Part shown: piece by piece, positions 44,653-52,884 of the stretch | Layout of the letters: every line of letters begins with the position of its first letter | How positions within the stretch are numbered: the stretch's first letter is position 1 | Assembly (NCBI RefSeq): GCF_000427095.1 | Contig: NC_021487.1 | Location: 2,625,325-2,689,324, forward strand | DNA length: 64,000 bases | Direction of reading: 5' to 3' | DNA from: Chthonomonas calidirosea T49 | Lineage (GTDB): Bacteria; Armatimonadota; Chthonomonadetes; Chthonomonadales; Chthonomonadaceae | Notes under the pieces: generated by a model | What the model was told of the DNA's origin: nothing | Seen by the model: only the letters and a program-made list of their open reading frames with translations | Database searches by the model: none | Position numbers and translations under genes: made by a program

Positions 44653-46332
44653 TCATGAGCGTGTAGCCGCTTTGGCTTGTCGGCGCCGATCAACATAACC
44701 GCCCATCTTTCCGGCAAAAGTCGCCAGAATCAGAAAGCCTACAGCTATCAGCACGATGCGTATCTTCTCTTCCCGTGCGAAGTTGGCCACAGGAAGCACC
44801 GTTTGGCTCCATTGCAGCAGGGCGAGCATCGTGGCGATGGAGAAGAGAGTCGGTAAAAGACCGTACAGCGTTGGGTAGACTCCGTTCTGCTGGTCATCTG
44901 GTTGAAACAGCGGCAGAAGCGATGTGAGCGCCAGCCCAAAAAACAGGCTCTCGGCGCACTTGGAGCCGTAGATCAGCAAGACGAGGCCAGGGATGAGCAG
45001 CGTCAGCAGCCCAGTGAGAAATAGATGATAGAGCGGGAGGGTTTTCGTTCGGTCGAAATCTGTCCAAGAGAGCAGATAGCCTTGAACAAGCGGTGGAGCA
45101 AGAACGCCTACTAAAAACCCAAAGAGGGCGTAATGGTCGGCCAGATCGCGGTGCCAGAGGTCTGCACTATAGCGAATGAGGAAGAGGCGGTAGAGGCCTA
45201 GCTGCACGGCAAAGAGACCTATCAGCAGCATCTGTCCAAGCGTTTTCGCTCGGAGGGGATATTCGGCGACACTGGTAGAAGCGATACGCACGGCAATAAC
45301 GAGCCAGCTTCCCATAAGCATCACCCCGATACCAAAGCCCGCCAAAAGTTGGTAGGCGGCCATATATCCAACGAGCACAAGCAATGCGCTCAGCGCGCCT
45401 GTCTGCCAAGCCCATGCCCAAGCCCCATTTTGCGATCGGAGTTTACCGGTTTCGAGCAGCCACCAAACGAGAATCGTTCCAAAGCTGCCGATGGCGCTTA
45501 GGAGGGTGAACGGGGGATGATCCATCTCTTTTGCGCTGAGGAGGTGGCAGGCGCCCATCAGGAGGGCTGCGCCGACCATGGCACGCAGAAGGCGTGTGGC
45601 CTCGGCTTGTGCTGGTAGCTCTTTAAGCCACCGAAGACGGTCGGCCAGCTTCCCCAAACCGGCAAATGGCAGCGAGGCGACAAAGAGCAAGCACAGGGTG
45701 GCATCGGCAAGAGCAAAGCCAATGGCGCTCCAATGGACCGGGATGCTGGAGGCACCAAAGCGAGAGGGGCTGCGGTACTCCCCAGCAACGGCCAACAGCA
45801 GCAAGGCCAAAACAAAGCCCAAACCGGTTATCTGCTGAAGCCAGAGCCTCTGTCCCACCGCGCCCTCTTTCTCGGTCCCAAGGGCAGTGAGAAAAGTAGA
45901 TACAAACCAGCCTATGGCCACCCCGAAATGCACATCGGGCAGGCTATTGCGCATCCAAAGCGACGGCACCGCCATAACGCCCAGCGCGATAAAATAGGGG
46001 ATGGTTGAAGCGGTCGCGCCTACAGCAGCCCCGCTGGTGGGAATGGAAGGCTCTTCGACGGCCGTTTGATACAGAGCCCAAAGCCCGCCCAACGCTCCGA
46101 TGGTGCCCAAGAGGTAGCCGAGGCTGAAGCCATGGGCAAGCGTATGCGGAGTATGTATCGTAAGGCTAACGAGCTCGCCGAGTATCGCAAGGCCAACAGC
46201 GGCCAGCAGATAACGGCGAGGCAGGTGGGGACGTGGGCTTTGCCACCTAAAAATCGGCCATGACAGGAGCAGTGACGCAACGACGCCGATGCCGCAAAGC
46301 CCTAAGGCGCTACGAAATAAAAACAACTCCAT
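44653..46332 (-). CDS. Polytopic membrane protein (about 16-17 helices), uncharacterised
   Basis: 559 residues from the ATG at 46332, which has GAGGAGG about 9 bases ahead; the frame is open to 46395 through a duplicated sequence but without a ribosome site. About sixteen or seventeen hydrophobic segments run through the whole chain, with short loops and a basic C-terminus (GYVDRRRQAKAATRS). I do not recognise the family, and no conserved catalytic or cofactor motif stands out. It is coupled to the alpha-2-macroglobulin gene, whose first codons overlap or closely follow its stop. A role with that protein at the inner membrane is inference from layout only. Confidence 0.72.
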   Translation of the reverse strand: MELFLFRSALGLCGIGVVASLLLSWPIFRWQSPRPHLPRRYLLAAVGLAILGELVSLTIHTPHTLAHGFSLGYLLGTIGALGGLWALYQTAVEEPSIPTSGAAVGATASTIPYFIALGVMAVPSLWMRNSLPDVHFGVAIGWFVSTFLTALGTEKEGAVGQRLWLQQITGLGFVLALLLLAVAGEYRSPSRFGASSIPVHWSAIGFALADATLCLLFVASLPFAGLGKLADRLRWLKELPAQAEATRLLRAMVGAALLMGACHLLSAKEMDHPPFTLLSAIGSFGTILVWWLLETGKLRSQNGAWAWAWQTGALSALLVLVGYMAAYQLLAGFGIGVMLMGSWLVIAVRIASTSVAEYPLRAKTLGQMLLIGLFAVQLGLYRLFLIRYSADLWHRDLADHYALFGFLVGVLAPPLVQGYLLSWTDFDRTKTLPLYHLFLTGLLTLLIPGLVLLIYGSKCAESLFFGLALTSLLPLFQPDDQQNGVYPTLYGLLPTLFSIATMLALLQWSQTVLPVANFAREEKIRIVLIAVGFLILATFAGKMGGYVDRRRQAKAATRS

Positions 46333-46372
46333 AGGTGTGACCCTCCTCTGACACACTGAAAGACAGTGCTTA

Positions 46373-46410
46373 GCAATCCAACAAACTATTTGCAATCCAA
46401 CAAACTATTT
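46373..46410. repeat. Perfect 19-bp tandem duplication
   Basis: The 19-mer GCAATCCAACAAACTATTT occurs twice in direct contact (46373-46391 and 46392-46410). It lies 41 bases ahead of the membrane-protein start, in its likely 5' untranslated region. A small CACTG-aaaga-CAGTG hairpin adjoins it. Confidence 0.9.
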
Positions 46411-46416
46411 ATAGGA

Positions 46417-46474
46417 ACGTAAAAAGCCGCGATAAGTTTCTTCTATATGCTGCCGTAAGTCTAGCTTTTTACGT
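46417..46474. repeat. 11-bp inverted repeat with 36-base loop
   Basis: ACGTAAAAAGC (46417-46427) and GCTTTTTACGT (46464-46474) are exact complements. It lies between lacI-type and membrane-protein genes, both minus. It could be a long-loop terminator arm or a pair of regulator half-sites. Confidence 0.6.
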
Positions 46475-46582
46475 AGCGCCAACTTACTTGTAGATGAGAT
46501 TATTATAACAGAGTGATTAGTGGTTGTCAACGAAGTTTTTGGGCTTTAAAATAGTGGGAAGTAGGTTGTTGAGGTTGTTTCT

Positions 46583-47608
46583 TTAACCCCATCCTCCCAC
46601 GGTGCTAGCACGAACGTCGAGACGCATAGGGAAGCGACGAATTCGTTCAGAGGGCAGTTGACCGTTGATGATGGCAACAAGCATCTCCACAGCAGTGGCT
46701 GCTATCTCATCAAGAGGCTGCCATAGCGAGCTGATAGGAGGGTGAGCGGTAGCGCTGATCTCGGTGGAGTTAATGGTAATGACGGCGATATCTTCTGGGA
46801 TGTGCAGCCCTTGAGCGACGGCGGATTCGACAAAGTTACGCCCAATATATTCCGAGTCGATCAGCAAAGCATCAGGAAAGAAAGGCAGCTGTTTCAGAGC
46901 ATCTATCCACGCCGTGGGAGTATGGTCGCCCATTGAAGGCCAATCTGCAACAAGCAGTTCGATCTCCGGATGCTGCTGGGCAAAGCGAACCGCGCTCTGC
47001 GTACGCTCTTTTGTCCAAGAGCTTGCCGTTTGCGGAATCGCGCAGAAGATGCGTTTGCGTCCGATAGAGAGAAAGTGCTCTAGCGCCATTTGAACGCCGC
47101 CTTCGTTATCGCAATCTACCGCGAAGCAGGCTGGATGGTCTACATGATAGGAGATGCAGACGATGGGGAAGCCGTTTTCGAGAAGGGCAAAGGTTAGCGG
47201 GTCGGCGCCCTCACGACCGATGAGGATAGCTCCATCGGCTAATCCACTTTGGATATCGGCTGCTTGCGATTGCCAATCTGGGAAGTGAGCCGAGTGAAGC
47301 ACCATGTTGTAGTCATATCGTGGGAGGCTTGCGAGAATGCTAGAGAGTATCGGGCTATGGTAAGCCGACTGATAGACAAGGCTATCGGGCGTGTTGAGGA
47401 TAACCCCAATCCGTTGGGTTTTGCCTGTCGCCAAGGCGCGTGCAGCGGCATGAGGACGATAGCCAATGCGGAGCGCTACCTCACGCACATGTCGTTTGGT
47501 GGCTTCCGGAATGGAGTGAGCTCGGCCGTTAAAAACCAAAGAGACCGTTGTTGGCGACACACCCGCCACTTCCGCCACGTCCTGAATGCGCACACGTTGC
47601 TTTTTCAT
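46583..47608 (-). CDS. LacI-family transcriptional regulator
   Basis: 341 residues. The N-terminal LacI helix-turn-helix (VRIQDVAEVAGVSPTTVSLV, 6-25) and hinge helix (PHAAARALATGK about 52-63) are followed by a periplasmic-binding-like sensor domain. The sensor has segments typical of sugar-responsive members (DGAILIGREGADPL). The target is not clear; secreted glycan-active enzymes lie on both sides. Its ATG overlaps the stop of the CRTAC1 remnant by 4 bases, with AGAGGAGAGGGAAGG just upstream. About 250 bases with repeats follow the gene. Confidence 0.9.
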   Translation of the reverse strand: MKKQRVRIQDVAEVAGVSPTTVSLVFNGRAHSIPEATKRHVREVALRIGYRPHAAARALATGKTQRIGVILNTPDSLVYQSAYHSPILSSILASLPRYDYNMVLHSAHFPDWQSQAADIQSGLADGAILIGREGADPLTFALLENGFPIVCISYHVDHPACFAVDCDNEGGVQMALEHFLSIGRKRIFCAIPQTASSWTKERTQSAVRFAQQHPEIELLVADWPSMGDHTPTAWIDALKQLPFFPDALLIDSEYIGRNFVESAVAQGLHIPEDIAVITINSTEISATAHPPISSLWQPLDEIAATAVEMLVAIINGQLPSERIRRFPMRLDVRASTVGGWG

Positions 47609-48138
47609 GAAAGCCTTCCCTCTCCTCTAATCTTACCCTCTATCAAAGAGACAATACGGTTGGTCGGTATCTGTTTGTGGACATCTATCTGCCCACTCGG
47701 CCAGTACACCTCGATGTCCACTACCTTCGCTGTACCCACACCGCAATGAACCCTTTTGTCCGAAGCCGACATGTAGGAACCATCCGTCTGGCACAGGCGT
47801 AGATAGCGCTTCCCTTCCTCCGTCTTTACCCACACCAGAGCCCCCAGCCCATCGCGATTGCTGCGTGTGCCCTGCAAACGGCACTGCACCCAGTTACCTA
47901 CAGCGGGGGTTTCGTTGTGGAGGAGCAGAGGAGCTCCTTCGGCATCTACTACAAGCACGTCCAGTCGGCCGTCGTTATCGTAATCGCCGATGGCCAGCCC
48001 ACGTCCTACAATGGGCTTCAGCAGATCGGGGCCGGCCTGTGCCGTTATCTCACGAAATAGAGTTCCCTCCACGTTATGGAACAGTTGTGTCGGCTGGCGG
48101 TAGGTAGTACCGTTAGAAAATAAGTAAACCGCTTTACT
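47605..48138 (-). pseudogene. CRTAC1-type protein remnant: C-terminal FG-GAP/ASPIC-UnbV part only
   Basis: An open frame runs from just after a TAA at 48139-48141 to the stop at 47605. It encodes the last part of a CRTAC1 protein: LFSNGTTYRQPTQLFHN, an FG-GAP-like calcium loop (GDYDNDGRLDVLVV), then an ASPIC/UnbV domain (CRLQGTRSNRDGLGA, VYWPSGQIDVHK). The match begins before the first possible start codon (GTG, 48072), so homology continues upstream of any start. Intact members have several FG-GAP repeats and about 500 or more residues. The missing N-terminal part is not found in the 60 bases up to the next gene. The 155-residue product could still be made but would lack a signal peptide. 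Confidence 0.75.
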
Positions 48139-48201
48139 TTATTCTATCTTCTCCTCGAGATTGGTTGTGCTATGCCATAAGATGCAATACCCTCTCGCCT
48201 C

Positions 48202-49596
48202 CTAGTCACGATAGGGCGGCAGAGAGGCGTTTGGTAGCAGGGCTGTTGCCTCCGCTTCATAGGCCGCCGCACGCCGTCTATCTCCTGCAGGACCTAGAAG
48301 ACCCCAGTTCCCCTCAGCGGCCAGGGAGAGCAGTATCAGGCCACCAAGCTTCTGTGGGGTATCGTAGTCGATGGTTGTGAAAGCGCGACCGCTCTTTTCT
48401 GCATACTGGGCAAAACTGTCGCGAGCCTGCTGAACGTGCTCAAGGCGATAGTAGGCGAGCGAGAGATAGAGCGAAACCATGGGGTTCTGAGGCTCGAGTT
48501 GCTGGCTCTCTTTTAGGGACTGTAGGGCATCGGCGGCTTTGCCTCTCTCAAGCTGGATTTGCCCCATCTTGAGATAGATCTCTGCAGCTACCAATCGGCG
48601 TAAGGCCTCAGAGATCCCCTGGACAACCTGATCTTTCTGAGCAAGCACGGAATAGAGCAACTTCGTGTCTGGAAGGCTCCCACCGAGCGCGAACTGGAAA
48701 GACATGTCATTTTGCAGCTCTGTCTGAAAGTCCAGAGCGTTAAGGTGTGCAAGGGCGTTTTGATAGAGCTGGAGCGCGATTGCGAGATCTCCGTTGTCAT
48801 CGGCTCCTTGACCAACTCGGACAAGATCGAGCCCAAAGTTCTGTAGATGGTTCAAGGCCCCGATCAGGGATCCGAATTCCGATCGCGTTATTGGGAAACA
48901 GACATCGTAAAGGGATTGGCGAGTGACGCGCTGGCTCCACTGGGGCAACTGTGGATAGTATGGGCTTATCCGCCAAGAGAGCCGGCTATGGGGCAAGAGC
49001 GACCAGCGGTTATTGTGGCGGACGGCGTGTGCCTGCCACTGCCAGGTGATCTCTTGGATGGGGATAGGGCATCCTCCCAACGGTTGAAAGAGCAGATAGT
49101 CATGGAAGGTATCATTAACCTCTATCTCGGCGATATTGGAGGCCTTTGGTGGAGGCGCTATACTTGGAGCGTCGAAAAACGGGTAGGGCAGGCCTATGGC
49201 CATAGGTAATAGAGTGCCATTGGGAAATAGAATTTGATCGTCTAACGCCTTATCGGGGCCGGGCACGGGGGAGATCAGATGGTTTGCTAAAATATATCGC
49301 CGTTTGGGTTGGATGATCTGGCAGATGGAAAGGCTGGGAAAAACACCACTCTCTGGTTGCGAGAAGGGAACAGGGCCATCGAGACCATAGACCAAGAAAA
49401 TGCCATAGGTGCCTAGTACTCCCGTATTGTCAAGAACCGTGGTGGTATTGTTGGCGGCGTCGTGGAGCACCCAGGCGGAGAATGGGGTTGTTATTACGGG
49501 ATGGAGCACCACAAAGTCGGAGCTGGTGATCGTGAGATGATGAAACCCGCCTTTGGGAAGCGAATCGGGAGGCAGGGGAATATCGCAAGTGCACAC
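48202..49596 (-). CDS. C-terminal part of a frameshifted secreted protein, with TPR-like region
   Basis: Up to 464 residues from a GTG at 49596, but real coding continues without a start from the overlapping frame upstream (HNQLVCTCDIPLPPDS reads straight through). The end (about 330-440) has TPR-like helices, such as GKAADALQSLKESQQLEPQNP and YLSLAYYRLEHVQQARDSFAQYA. Nothing else is recognised. It should be the second half of the gene starting at 50549; see that entry. Whether it is made as a separate protein is doubtful, since no ribosome site precedes the GTG. Confidence 0.6.
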   Translation of the reverse strand: MCTCDIPLPPDSLPKGGFHHLTITSSDFVVLHPVITTPFSAWVLHDAANNTTTVLDNTGVLGTYGIFLVYGLDGPVPFSQPESGVFPSLSICQIIQPKRRYILANHLISPVPGPDKALDDQILFPNGTLLPMAIGLPYPFFDAPSIAPPPKASNIAEIEVNDTFHDYLLFQPLGGCPIPIQEITWQWQAHAVRHNNRWSLLPHSRLSWRISPYYPQLPQWSQRVTRQSLYDVCFPITRSEFGSLIGALNHLQNFGLDLVRVGQGADDNGDLAIALQLYQNALAHLNALDFQTELQNDMSFQFALGGSLPDTKLLYSVLAQKDQVVQGISEALRRLVAAEIYLKMGQIQLERGKAADALQSLKESQQLEPQNPMVSLYLSLAYYRLEHVQQARDSFAQYAEKSGRAFTTIDYDTPQKLGGLILLSLAAEGNWGLLGPAGDRRRAAAYEAEATALLPNASLPPYRD

Positions 49597-50549
49597 CAGC
49601 TGGTTATGGCGGCTTGGGGTGGGGGATAGAAATGAAGCTCTTTGGCGGTGAGATCTTTCCGTTCAAGGGGAATATAGCGGGCGACAGAATGGTATGCGGA
49701 AGCAAAATCGATGTCCCAAGCCTTGAAGGGATGGCAGTCTCCATCTATCTTCCACTGCAGATTTTGAGGGGTCAGATCGTCGGCCGTAATGGAGGCCTTA
49801 ATCCCTTCTCCTACCATGAACTCGGTACCTTCAGGGGTTTCAGGCCACCCTTCAAGCTTCATCTGTATAGGGGTAACGAACGCCTGAAAGACAATATGGA
49901 TAAACCCACCTCCTTCAAGATCGGTTCGCACGCTTGGTAGAACAACTTTTGGAGAGATCGACACGGAAAAATGGGATGCGGGATGTGCGATCAGCAAGCA
50001 GTTGGCCCCACCTATCTCATAAATTGCGTTTTTAGGTCTCTGCATCTTTATTTTAAGGGGCAGGCCTAGACCGCTGTCCATAGTGAGTTTAAGGGGTTGA
50101 GTGTTCCAGTTGACGAAGCCGGTTAGGTAAAAGCGCCTTCTCACAATGGCGTAGGCTGGTGGAGGTTCGTGACGATCGGGCACCCATGTAAACGTTGCTG
50201 TCAACGGCCCGTCAAGCTCGGAAGAGATAGAGAATCCTGCTTTGGAGCTGAAGTACGACATCTCCGCCTTATAGCCGGGGAGCGGGATCCCGTTATCGTT
50301 TGACGGTGTGGAATTTAAGGCGGTTTGCATTGGGGTAATTTTTATCTGTTGGTTGTTGTCGCGGACAGTCGTCGTGACGATCTGACCGCCACTATATGAA
50401 ACGACGTAGTGTCCTGCAAACGCTGTTGGTGCTTCAAAACAGACGAGCATAAGCGACGTTTGTAAGATGAGCAAGAGGGTCGGCTTTCGGCAAACGATAG
50501 GTGCTTGGTAGCATATCCCGGTTTTAAACCATCTTGTAAAGAACTGCAT
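49494..50549 (-). CDS. N-terminal part of a frameshifted secreted protein, uncharacterised
   Basis: The frame gives 351 residues, but the last about 35 (after HFYPPP, near 49620) look out of frame. It begins with a signal peptide ending AFA (about 45) and has a GGAGG site 7 bases ahead of the ATG. The body is beta-rich with no family I can name. Coding then continues in the frame of the 48202-49596 entry. Adding one C to the CCCCC run at 49621-49625 (minus sense) would join the two into about 780 residues, reading FYPPTPSRHNQLVCTCD across the joint. So this is a one-base loss, either a mutation or a sequence error. Confidence 0.62.
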   Translation of the reverse strand: MQFFTRWFKTGICYQAPIVCRKPTLLLILQTSLMLVCFEAPTAFAGHYVVSYSGGQIVTTTVRDNNQQIKITPMQTALNSTPSNDNGIPLPGYKAEMSYFSSKAGFSISSELDGPLTATFTWVPDRHEPPPAYAIVRRRFYLTGFVNWNTQPLKLTMDSGLGLPLKIKMQRPKNAIYEIGGANCLLIAHPASHFSVSISPKVVLPSVRTDLEGGGFIHIVFQAFVTPIQMKLEGWPETPEGTEFMVGEGIKASITADDLTPQNLQWKIDGDCHPFKAWDIDFASAYHSVARYIPLERKDLTAKELHFYPPPQAAITSWCALAIFPCLPIRFPKAGFIISRSPAPTLWCSIP

Positions 50550-50654
50550 CTCTGTCCCTCCCGCAAAGGAGAATCTTAACTTTTAGACGTTTTGATGGTA
50601 TGTGGGGTTATATTTCTTAACCGTTTTTGTAGTCTACTGGTTTCAAAAGCGGGA

Positions 50655-50690
50655 CGGCCGCGGTCTGTAGATGATATAAGACCACGGCCG
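50655..50690 (-). terminator. Terminator after the aldose-epimerase-like gene
   Basis: A 12-bp stem with a 12-base loop. One position is C-A on the plus strand but G-U in the minus-strand RNA, so the stem is complete only for the minus transcript. TTTT follows in the minus direction. It begins 11 bases after the stop of the 50702 gene. Confidence 0.7.
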
Positions 50691-50701
50691 CAAGGAGGAG
50701 A

Positions 50702-51721
50702 TTATTTTGTGGCGGCGGGGGCTGTCTCTTCAAGGATGGGCTGGAGAGCGGCGGCGATGCCGGCCTCTCCGGTGCCGAGGTCTACATTCTTAAAGAGCCA
50801 CCATTGCTCCGTGTGGGTAATGGTGCCACCTGGCGGCACGGTTTCCAGAGGCCCCAGGGTCTCTAGCTCAAGGAAGACGTTGTTGGTGAAGCTTTCGACG
50901 TTGCAGCCGAAGTCGGGGTAGGTTTGATCGTCGTGATAGTTGAAGCGTTTGAGGAAGAGGTTGCCGTTACGGTAGTAGGCGGCCCACCCTTGATGGTCGC
51001 CGATACCGATTTTTTGGGGGGCCGAACGGTTGGGATCTTGGGTGAGGGTAATAAACTGTTTGCCCCACATCCAACGAGGATCCGACATATCGGTGTATTT
51101 CCAAAGAGTTAGCGGGCGCGCTGGGCTGATATCGGCATCGTGTGAGACATAGGGCTCCTGAGGGAAGATGGCTTTTCCTCCGGCATTCATCGCAGTGAGC
51201 GCCCAGCAGGCCATCTGAACCGGAAAAAGCCCTTTGTTGGTGAGGCGGTGCACCACGGTGACGTGGCTCCCTTGAGGATCGAGGGTCACCCATATCTCTT
51301 TCTGGATGTTGGTTACCTCTTCTACTGGCTCGATGAGCTTTACCGTATTGCCGTCAATCTCGGCTTGTATCGGGTTGTTGTCGGGAACGTAGGAGCGCGG
51401 AATGGCTTCTGGTGCATGCCAAAGACGATGGCCACCTCGAATATACCAGTCGCCCAGCTCGGTCCTAAGGGTCACACCGGGGATAGTCGCAAACATATTG
51501 CCGTCGTCGCCGCTGCCCACGAAGGCATAGCGCATAATGCGCGGGCCGTAGTCGGTCGTTAGAATCAGCTCAACGGTGCCGTTGCTGATGCGAATATTGT
51601 GCGGAGTGCCAAGATAGGGCACATCGCGTTCGATCTTTACCTGGGCTTCCGCCGCACTGCCCGCACCGATGACAAACAGAGCCAGCAGAAGCCAAGTGCT
51701 TGATGGAATGTGAAATGTCAT
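50702..51721 (-). CDS. Secreted aldose-1-epimerase-like (galactose-mutarotase fold) protein
   Basis: 339 residues from the ATG at 51721, which has GGAGG 7 bases ahead and starts a signal peptide (ending AEAQ). The frame is open to 51817 without such features. The sequence has the pattern of a galactose-mutarotase-like beta-sandwich: VELILTTDYGPRIMRY, RGGHRLWHAPEAIPRSY, then TVVHRLTNKGLFPVQMACWALT and GGTITHTEQWWLF. The catalytic His/Glu set cannot be fixed from sequence alone. It could be a sugar epimerase or a domain of a polysaccharide-handling system, periplasmic or surface. Confidence 0.7.
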   Translation of the reverse strand: MTFHIPSSTWLLLALFVIGAGSAAEAQVKIERDVPYLGTPHNIRISNGTVELILTTDYGPRIMRYAFVGSGDDGNMFATIPGVTLRTELGDWYIRGGHRLWHAPEAIPRSYVPDNNPIQAEIDGNTVKLIEPVEEVTNIQKEIWVTLDPQGSHVTVVHRLTNKGLFPVQMACWALTAMNAGGKAIFPQEPYVSHDADISPARPLTLWKYTDMSDPRWMWGKQFITLTQDPNRSAPQKIGIGDHQGWAAYYRNGNLFLKRFNYHDDQTYPDFGCNVESFTNNVFLELETLGPLETVPPGGTITHTEQWWLFKNVDLGTGEAGIAAALQPILEETAPAATK

Positions 51722-52030
51722 GCAGAGGCCTCCAATAGTAGAGTGAAGCGTTCTCCTATTTCTCTCTCTCTCCAACCGATTCCTGCTTTTTGGAGAAATA
51801 ACGTTTGGTCTATTCACTCTTAAGCTCAGAGGTGAAGGCTTCCTCTACGAAGAGGTAGAGCATCTCTTGAGATCACCCCAATTCCCGCGGAGGTAGAGCT
51901 TTGCAGGTGGGATGAACTCCATCAAGCTGCGAGCGAGCACTTTTCGTGAGGTTCCAAGTTGCGGTAAAATAGCGCATAGCGTGGGGCACCGTTCCCTGGG
52001 CTTTTGATGCAGAGAAGGAAGCTATCATCT
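51722..52030. other. Divergent intergenic region
   Basis: It separates the epimerase-like gene (minus) from the nuclease gene (plus). A TAAAAT (51965-51970) could be the plus -10 box, without a convincing -35. A short inverted repeat CCTCTACG/CGAAGAGG lies around 51841-51857. No gene is supported here. Confidence 0.4.
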
Positions 52031-52876
52031 ATGCGCACAGTTCAAACAACAGATGGATCGGAGAGTGCAAAACGCAAACCCATCTTTAGCCCCACGCGAA
52101 TCGCGACCTACCTGGAGTGTGCTGTAAAGTACCGTTATATCTATCTGGATCGTATCGGTAGATTTTACCAACGTCCCCGTGCTTCCTATAGCTTTGGCAC
52201 CACGCTGCACCTCGTTTTACGCCAGTTTCACGAGCAAGGCGCATCACTGACCTCTGAGGAGCTGGTGCAGTCGCTACGGCAAAACTGGGTGCAGGCCGGC
52301 TACACCGACGCGGCAGAGGAGGCGCAGCATCTGGCGATGGGCGAGCAGATCGTTGCTGCGTACCGACAAGAGATAACCCAGCGTAGTGAGCCGCGTGAGC
52401 TTTTTGCGACCGAGAAGACGCTCTCTTACGATATGGGCCGCTATATTCTTCAAGGGCGAGTGGATCGGATTGACCGCCATCCGGACGGCACTTTAGAGAT
52501 CATTGATTATAAAAGCGGGCTTACCACGGTTACCCCAGAGGACGTGGCCTCTAGCCTTGCGATGTGTTGCTATCAACTGCTGGTAAAGCGGCTTTATCCC
52601 CAAGCTCCGGTTTGTGCGACTATCTATTGCCTGCGCACAGGGGAGGCAGCTACGGTAGCCCTTAGTGATGACGCGCTTGAAGAGTTCGCCAAAGACCTTG
52701 ATAGAATCGTAGAACAGATATTGCAGACCGATTTCACGGAGGTTTACCCCAAACGTATTCCTCTTTGTGATACGTGCGACTTTCTGTTGCGCTGCACCCG
52801 GTTTTGGCAGCAATCGAAGAGGCGAGAGGATGTTTGTGAGGAGGAACCTCCTCCTCACAATGCGGAGTCGGAGTAG
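52031..52876 (+). CDS. RecB-like PD-(D/E)XK nuclease with predicted 4Fe-4S cluster
   Basis: 281 residues from the ATG at 52031; the frame is open to a TTG at 52004, but only 52031 has a purine-rich AGAAGGAAG ahead. The PDDEXK_1 domain has GRVDRID (about 142-148) and IIDYKSG with Asp159 and Lys161, the catalytic set. Four Cys flank it in the AddB/Cas4 layout: Cys30 near the start and C-x2-C-x5-C (246, 249, 255) near the end, the predicted iron-sulfur pins. No helicase or Cas gene is adjacent. It is probably a DNA repair or processing exonuclease of the standalone RecB-like group. panB follows after 8 bases. Confidence 0.85.
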   Translation: MRTVQTTDGSESAKRKPIFSPTRIATYLECAVKYRYIYLDRIGRFYQRPRASYSFGTTLHLVLRQFHEQGASLTSEELVQSLRQNWVQAGYTDAAEEAQHLAMGEQIVAAYRQEITQRSEPRELFATEKTLSYDMGRYILQGRVDRIDRHPDGTLEIIDYKSGLTTVTPEDVASSLAMCCYQLLVKRLYPQAPVCATIYCLRTGEAATVALSDDALEEFAKDLDRIVEQILQTDFTEVYPKRIPLCDTCDFLLRCTRFWQQSKRREDVCEEEPPPHNAESE

Positions 52877-52884
52877 ATAAGAGG

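Noticed and set aside
46417-46474. Inverted repeat as the end of an insertion sequence
   Set aside because: No transposase, target duplication or matching distant end was found in the window.
49617-49625. Programmed -1 frameshift at the poly-C tract
   Set aside because: The tract in frame (TAT CCC CCA CCC) does not fit the X-XXY-YYZ slippery pattern, and no downstream stimulatory structure was seen. An indel or sequence error is simpler.
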